From the NCBI GenBank assembly GCA_016875155.1, contig VGSD01000164.1:1-6655 (forward strand): a stretch of 6,655 nt of DNA, in the 5' to 3' direction. Source of the stretch: Deltaproteobacteria bacterium. GTDB lineage: Bacteria > Desulfobacterota > BSN033 > UBA1163. Below are positions 5,578 to 6,655 of this stretch, in pieces (positions within the stretch are counted from its first letter, which is position 1; the number at the start of each line of letters is the position of its first letter). Both the position numbers and the translations under genes were made by a program. The notes beneath the pieces are model-generated. The model did no database searches and was not told the origin of the DNA. It worked only from the letters and a program-made list of their open reading frames with translations.

Positions 5578-6099
5578 ATGCGACCTAAAGGATCTCCGGC
5601 ATTGTTGGAAGAGCGTAGACATCGAGTGGTTACTTTCCTGAAGCAGAGGCTTTCGCTTCATGAGATTGCCCGGCGCATTGGTTGCCATGCGAGCAGCGTG
5701 ATGCGGTGGCGCAATGCCTTGCAATCGGGTGGGCAAAAGGCACTCAAAGCCAAGCCAGCACCAGGGAGGCCTCCCCGACTGAGCGTCAAACAGAAAAGAC
5801 AGCTGGTTCGTCTCCTGACCCAAGGAGCCATGGCCCATGGATATCGGACGCAGTTGTGGACCACTCAGCGCATTGCCGATCTGATCGAACGTCGGCTGGG
5901 GGTGAGATATCACCGCAATCACGTGGGCAAACTCCTCCACCAGATCGGTTGGAGCCACCAGAAGCCAGAACGTCGAGCCGTGGAACGCGATGAGACGGCC
6001 ATCGAAGCATGGAAACGATCGGTCTGGCCCCGGGTAAAAAAAACGCCGCAAGGCTGGCAGCCCATCTCGTCTTTATCGACGAATCGGGCTTCCTCTTGA
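5578..6099 (+). CDS. IS630 OrfA: DNA-binding half of the transposase, unshifted product
   Basis: Without frameshifting, translation from 5578 ends at the TGA at 6097-6099, giving 173 residues. Residues 1-155 carry the HTH and winged-helix DNA-binding regions. The last 18 residues (TPQGWQPISSLSTNRASS) are out of frame with the family and are not expected to be functional. It lacks every catalytic residue. A protein that binds the ends but cannot cut would be a plausible competitive inhibitor of transposition, by analogy with two-frame elements such as IS1 and IS3; this is inference. Confidence 0.8.
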   Translation: MRPKGSPALLEERRHRVVTFLKQRLSLHEIARRIGCHASSVMRWRNALQSGGQKALKAKPAPGRPPRLSVKQKRQLVRLLTQGAMAHGYRTQLWTTQRIADLIERRLGVRYHRNHVGKLLHQIGWSHQKPERRAVERDETAIEAWKRSVWPRVKKTPQGWQPISSLSTNRASS

Positions 6100-6599
6100 T
6101 CCCTTCGGTCCAAAAGACCTGGAGTCCTGTGGGACAAACTCCTATCTTGGTTCATCGGTATTCTCATGATCGGATCTCGGCCATCTCTGGGATCGCCGTC
6201 AGCCCGAAACGCTTCCGTTGTACTCTGTACTGTCATCTCTATGAGGACAATATCCATGGGGAAGAAGTGGCGACGTTCCTACGCCAGCTCCTGCGACAAA
6301 TACCAGGCCATCTGATTGTCTTGCTGGACAATGGGAAGATCCATCGTGGCGACCCCGTCCAGGAACTTCTTGCCCGTACATCTCGTTTGCACCTGGAACC
6401 CTTTCCACCTTATGCCCCAGAATTGAACCCCGATGAAGGCGTATGGAATCATCTTAAGCAAACCTTGGCCAATGGCCGTCCGGATACCCAGTCCGAGCTC
6501 ATGGATGTCTTGGCTGATGAAATCTGCCGCCTGGCTTCTTCTCAGTCACTTTTACGCGGATGCATCCATCAGTCCCAACTCCCCCCTTTTTTACCTTAA
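5578..6599 (+). CDS. IS630-family transposase, full-length product by -1 frameshift
   Basis: Joining the two overlapping frames at the A-run (6036-6043) gives a 340-residue protein, the normal IS630 length. Residues 1-155 come from the first frame and 156-340 from the second. Residues about 22-48 form a helix-turn-helix (LSLHEIARRIGCHASSVMRW), and about 91-130 a winged-helix segment ending GWSHQKPERR. The DDE catalytic domain follows: D168 in VFIDESGF, D251 in VLLDNGKIH and E287 in PELNPDEGVW, with 35 residues between the last two as expected for IS630/Tc1 enzymes. The transposase would cut at both IRs and insert at TA. The start at 5578 is preferred over the ATG at 5539, which lies inside IRL and before the expected transcription start. 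A near-perfect AAGGGGGTG Shine-Dalgarno sits 5 nt before 5578. The join restores unbroken family homology, WPRVKK-NAARLAAHLVFIDESG. Confidence 0.88.
6036..6043 (+). other. Slippery A8 run for -1 frameshifting (or transcriptional slippage)
   Basis: In the first frame the codons read GTA-AAA-AAA-ACG, so the heptamer A_AAA_AAA (6036-6042) fits the X_XXY_YYZ rule. After a -1 slip the next codon is AAC (6042-6044) and the catalytic frame opens. A small GGCT/AGCC stem (6052-6062) starts 9 nt downstream and may act as a weak stimulator. RNA polymerase slippage on eight A residues would give the same product. Confidence 0.75.
6042..6599 (+). CDS. IS630 OrfB: catalytic (DDE) half of the transposase, translated only as part of the fusion
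   Basis: This frame encodes the catalytic core of the transposase (D168, D251 and E287 in fusion numbering). It has no credible start of its own: the first in-frame ATG, at 6009, has no Shine-Dalgarno, and its first codons do not match the family. It ends at the TAA at 6597-6599, just 3 bp before the right inverted repeat. Confidence 0.75.
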   Translation, partial: NAARLAAHLVFIDESGFLLIPSVQKTWSPVGQTPILVHRYSHDRISAISGIAVSPKRFRCTLYCHLYEDNIHGEEVATFLRQLLRQIPGHLIVLLDNGKIHRGDPVQELLARTSRLHLEPFPPYAPELNPDEGVWNHLKQTLANGRPDTQSELMDVLADEICRLASSQSLLRGCIHQSQLPPFLP

Positions 6600-6602
6600 A
6601 TG

Positions 6603-6626
6603 TTGCATTATTTATGCGGCACTCTA
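6603..6626 (-). repeat. IS630 right terminal inverted repeat (IRR)
   Basis: Reverse complement of IRL with three mismatches in the outer seven bases. Read inward, it begins TAGAGT where IRL has TTGACT, so it does not carry the -35 hexamer. It begins 3 bp after the transposase stop codon. Confidence 0.9.
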
Positions 6627-6655
6627 TAAAAAGGAAAAATCGTCTTTTCGCTTTT

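Larger units (their letters stand above)
5521..6626 (+). mobile_element. Complete IS630-family insertion sequence, 1106 bp
   Basis: The element is bounded by 24-bp imperfect inverted repeats (5521-5544 and 6603-6626) and flanked by TA duplications. It holds a single transposase gene split over two frames, with an apparently intact catalytic triad. Length, target choice and protein all match the IS630 part of the IS630-Tc1-mariner superfamily. Both ends and the gene look intact, so it is probably functional or recently inserted. It lies 158 bp upstream of the DUF1846 start codon, with its transposase reading away from that gene. Confidence 0.93.
5519..6628. repeat. TA target-site duplication flanking the IS630 element
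   Basis: The dinucleotide TA occurs immediately outside the left end (5519-5520) and the right end (6627-6628). IS630/Tc1-mariner elements insert specifically at TA and duplicate it. Removing 5521-6626 plus one TA would restore an uninterrupted A/T-rich intergenic sequence. Confidence 0.8.

Noticed and set aside
6009..6041. ATG at 6009 as an independent start for the catalytic half
   Set aside because: There is no Shine-Dalgarno, and residues before the A-run in this frame do not match IS630 proteins. The family match switches frames at the A8 run.
5518..6257. Minus-strand open frames within the IS element (for example 5518-6051 and 5919-6257)
   Set aside because: They are antisense shadows of the transposase and contain no recognisable domain. 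The longer one even runs out through the left inverted repeat.

Overview
This window is an ordinary bacterial chromosomal segment: housekeeping or metabolic genes, one toxin-antitoxin pair and one intact insertion sequence. Base composition is moderate, genes are closely packed, and Shine-Dalgarno and sigma70-type signals are recognisable. The YifB/ComM-type ATPase, DUF1846 protein, BrnT/BrnA pair and IS630 element are all widely distributed. They would fit an environmental anaerobe such as a Desulfobacterota/Deltaproteobacteria-like lineage, but that placement is a guess. No rRNA, tRNA or CRISPR array was seen.

Layout. Positions 1-331 (minus) hold the N-terminal 110 codons of a YifB/ComM-type magnesium-chelatase-like ATPase that runs off the left edge. 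Positions 332-585 are noncoding and carry a strong GC-rich hairpin (384-434). Positions 586-1117 (minus) encode a BrnT-type toxin followed by an overlapping CopG/RHH antitoxin. This pair lies only 20 bp downstream of a 12-TM major facilitator transporter (1138-2286, minus). A 218-bp divergent intergenic region carries a candidate promoter and a GntR-like palindrome in front of a class I/II PLP aminotransferase (2505-3689, plus). A compound inverted repeat (3721-3775) separates it from the convergent DUF1846 gene (3845-5362, minus). Immediately upstream of DUF1846 sits a complete 1106-bp IS630-family element (5521-6626), bounded by 24-bp inverted repeats and a TA target duplication. Its transposase is split between two frames and joined by a -1 shift at a run of eight A residues.

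How the parts relate. The transporter and aminotransferase are divergent and might share regulation, but no substrate can be assigned. The toxin-antitoxin pair may be co-transcribed with the transporter. The most interesting part is the control of the insertion sequence. A near-consensus promoter overlaps its left inverted repeat. A hairpin masks the transposase ribosome binding site only in transcripts that enter from outside. The A8 slippery run adds a further level of control. The same left end may also create a hybrid outward promoter toward DUF1846. I did not find a convincing new multi-gene system.
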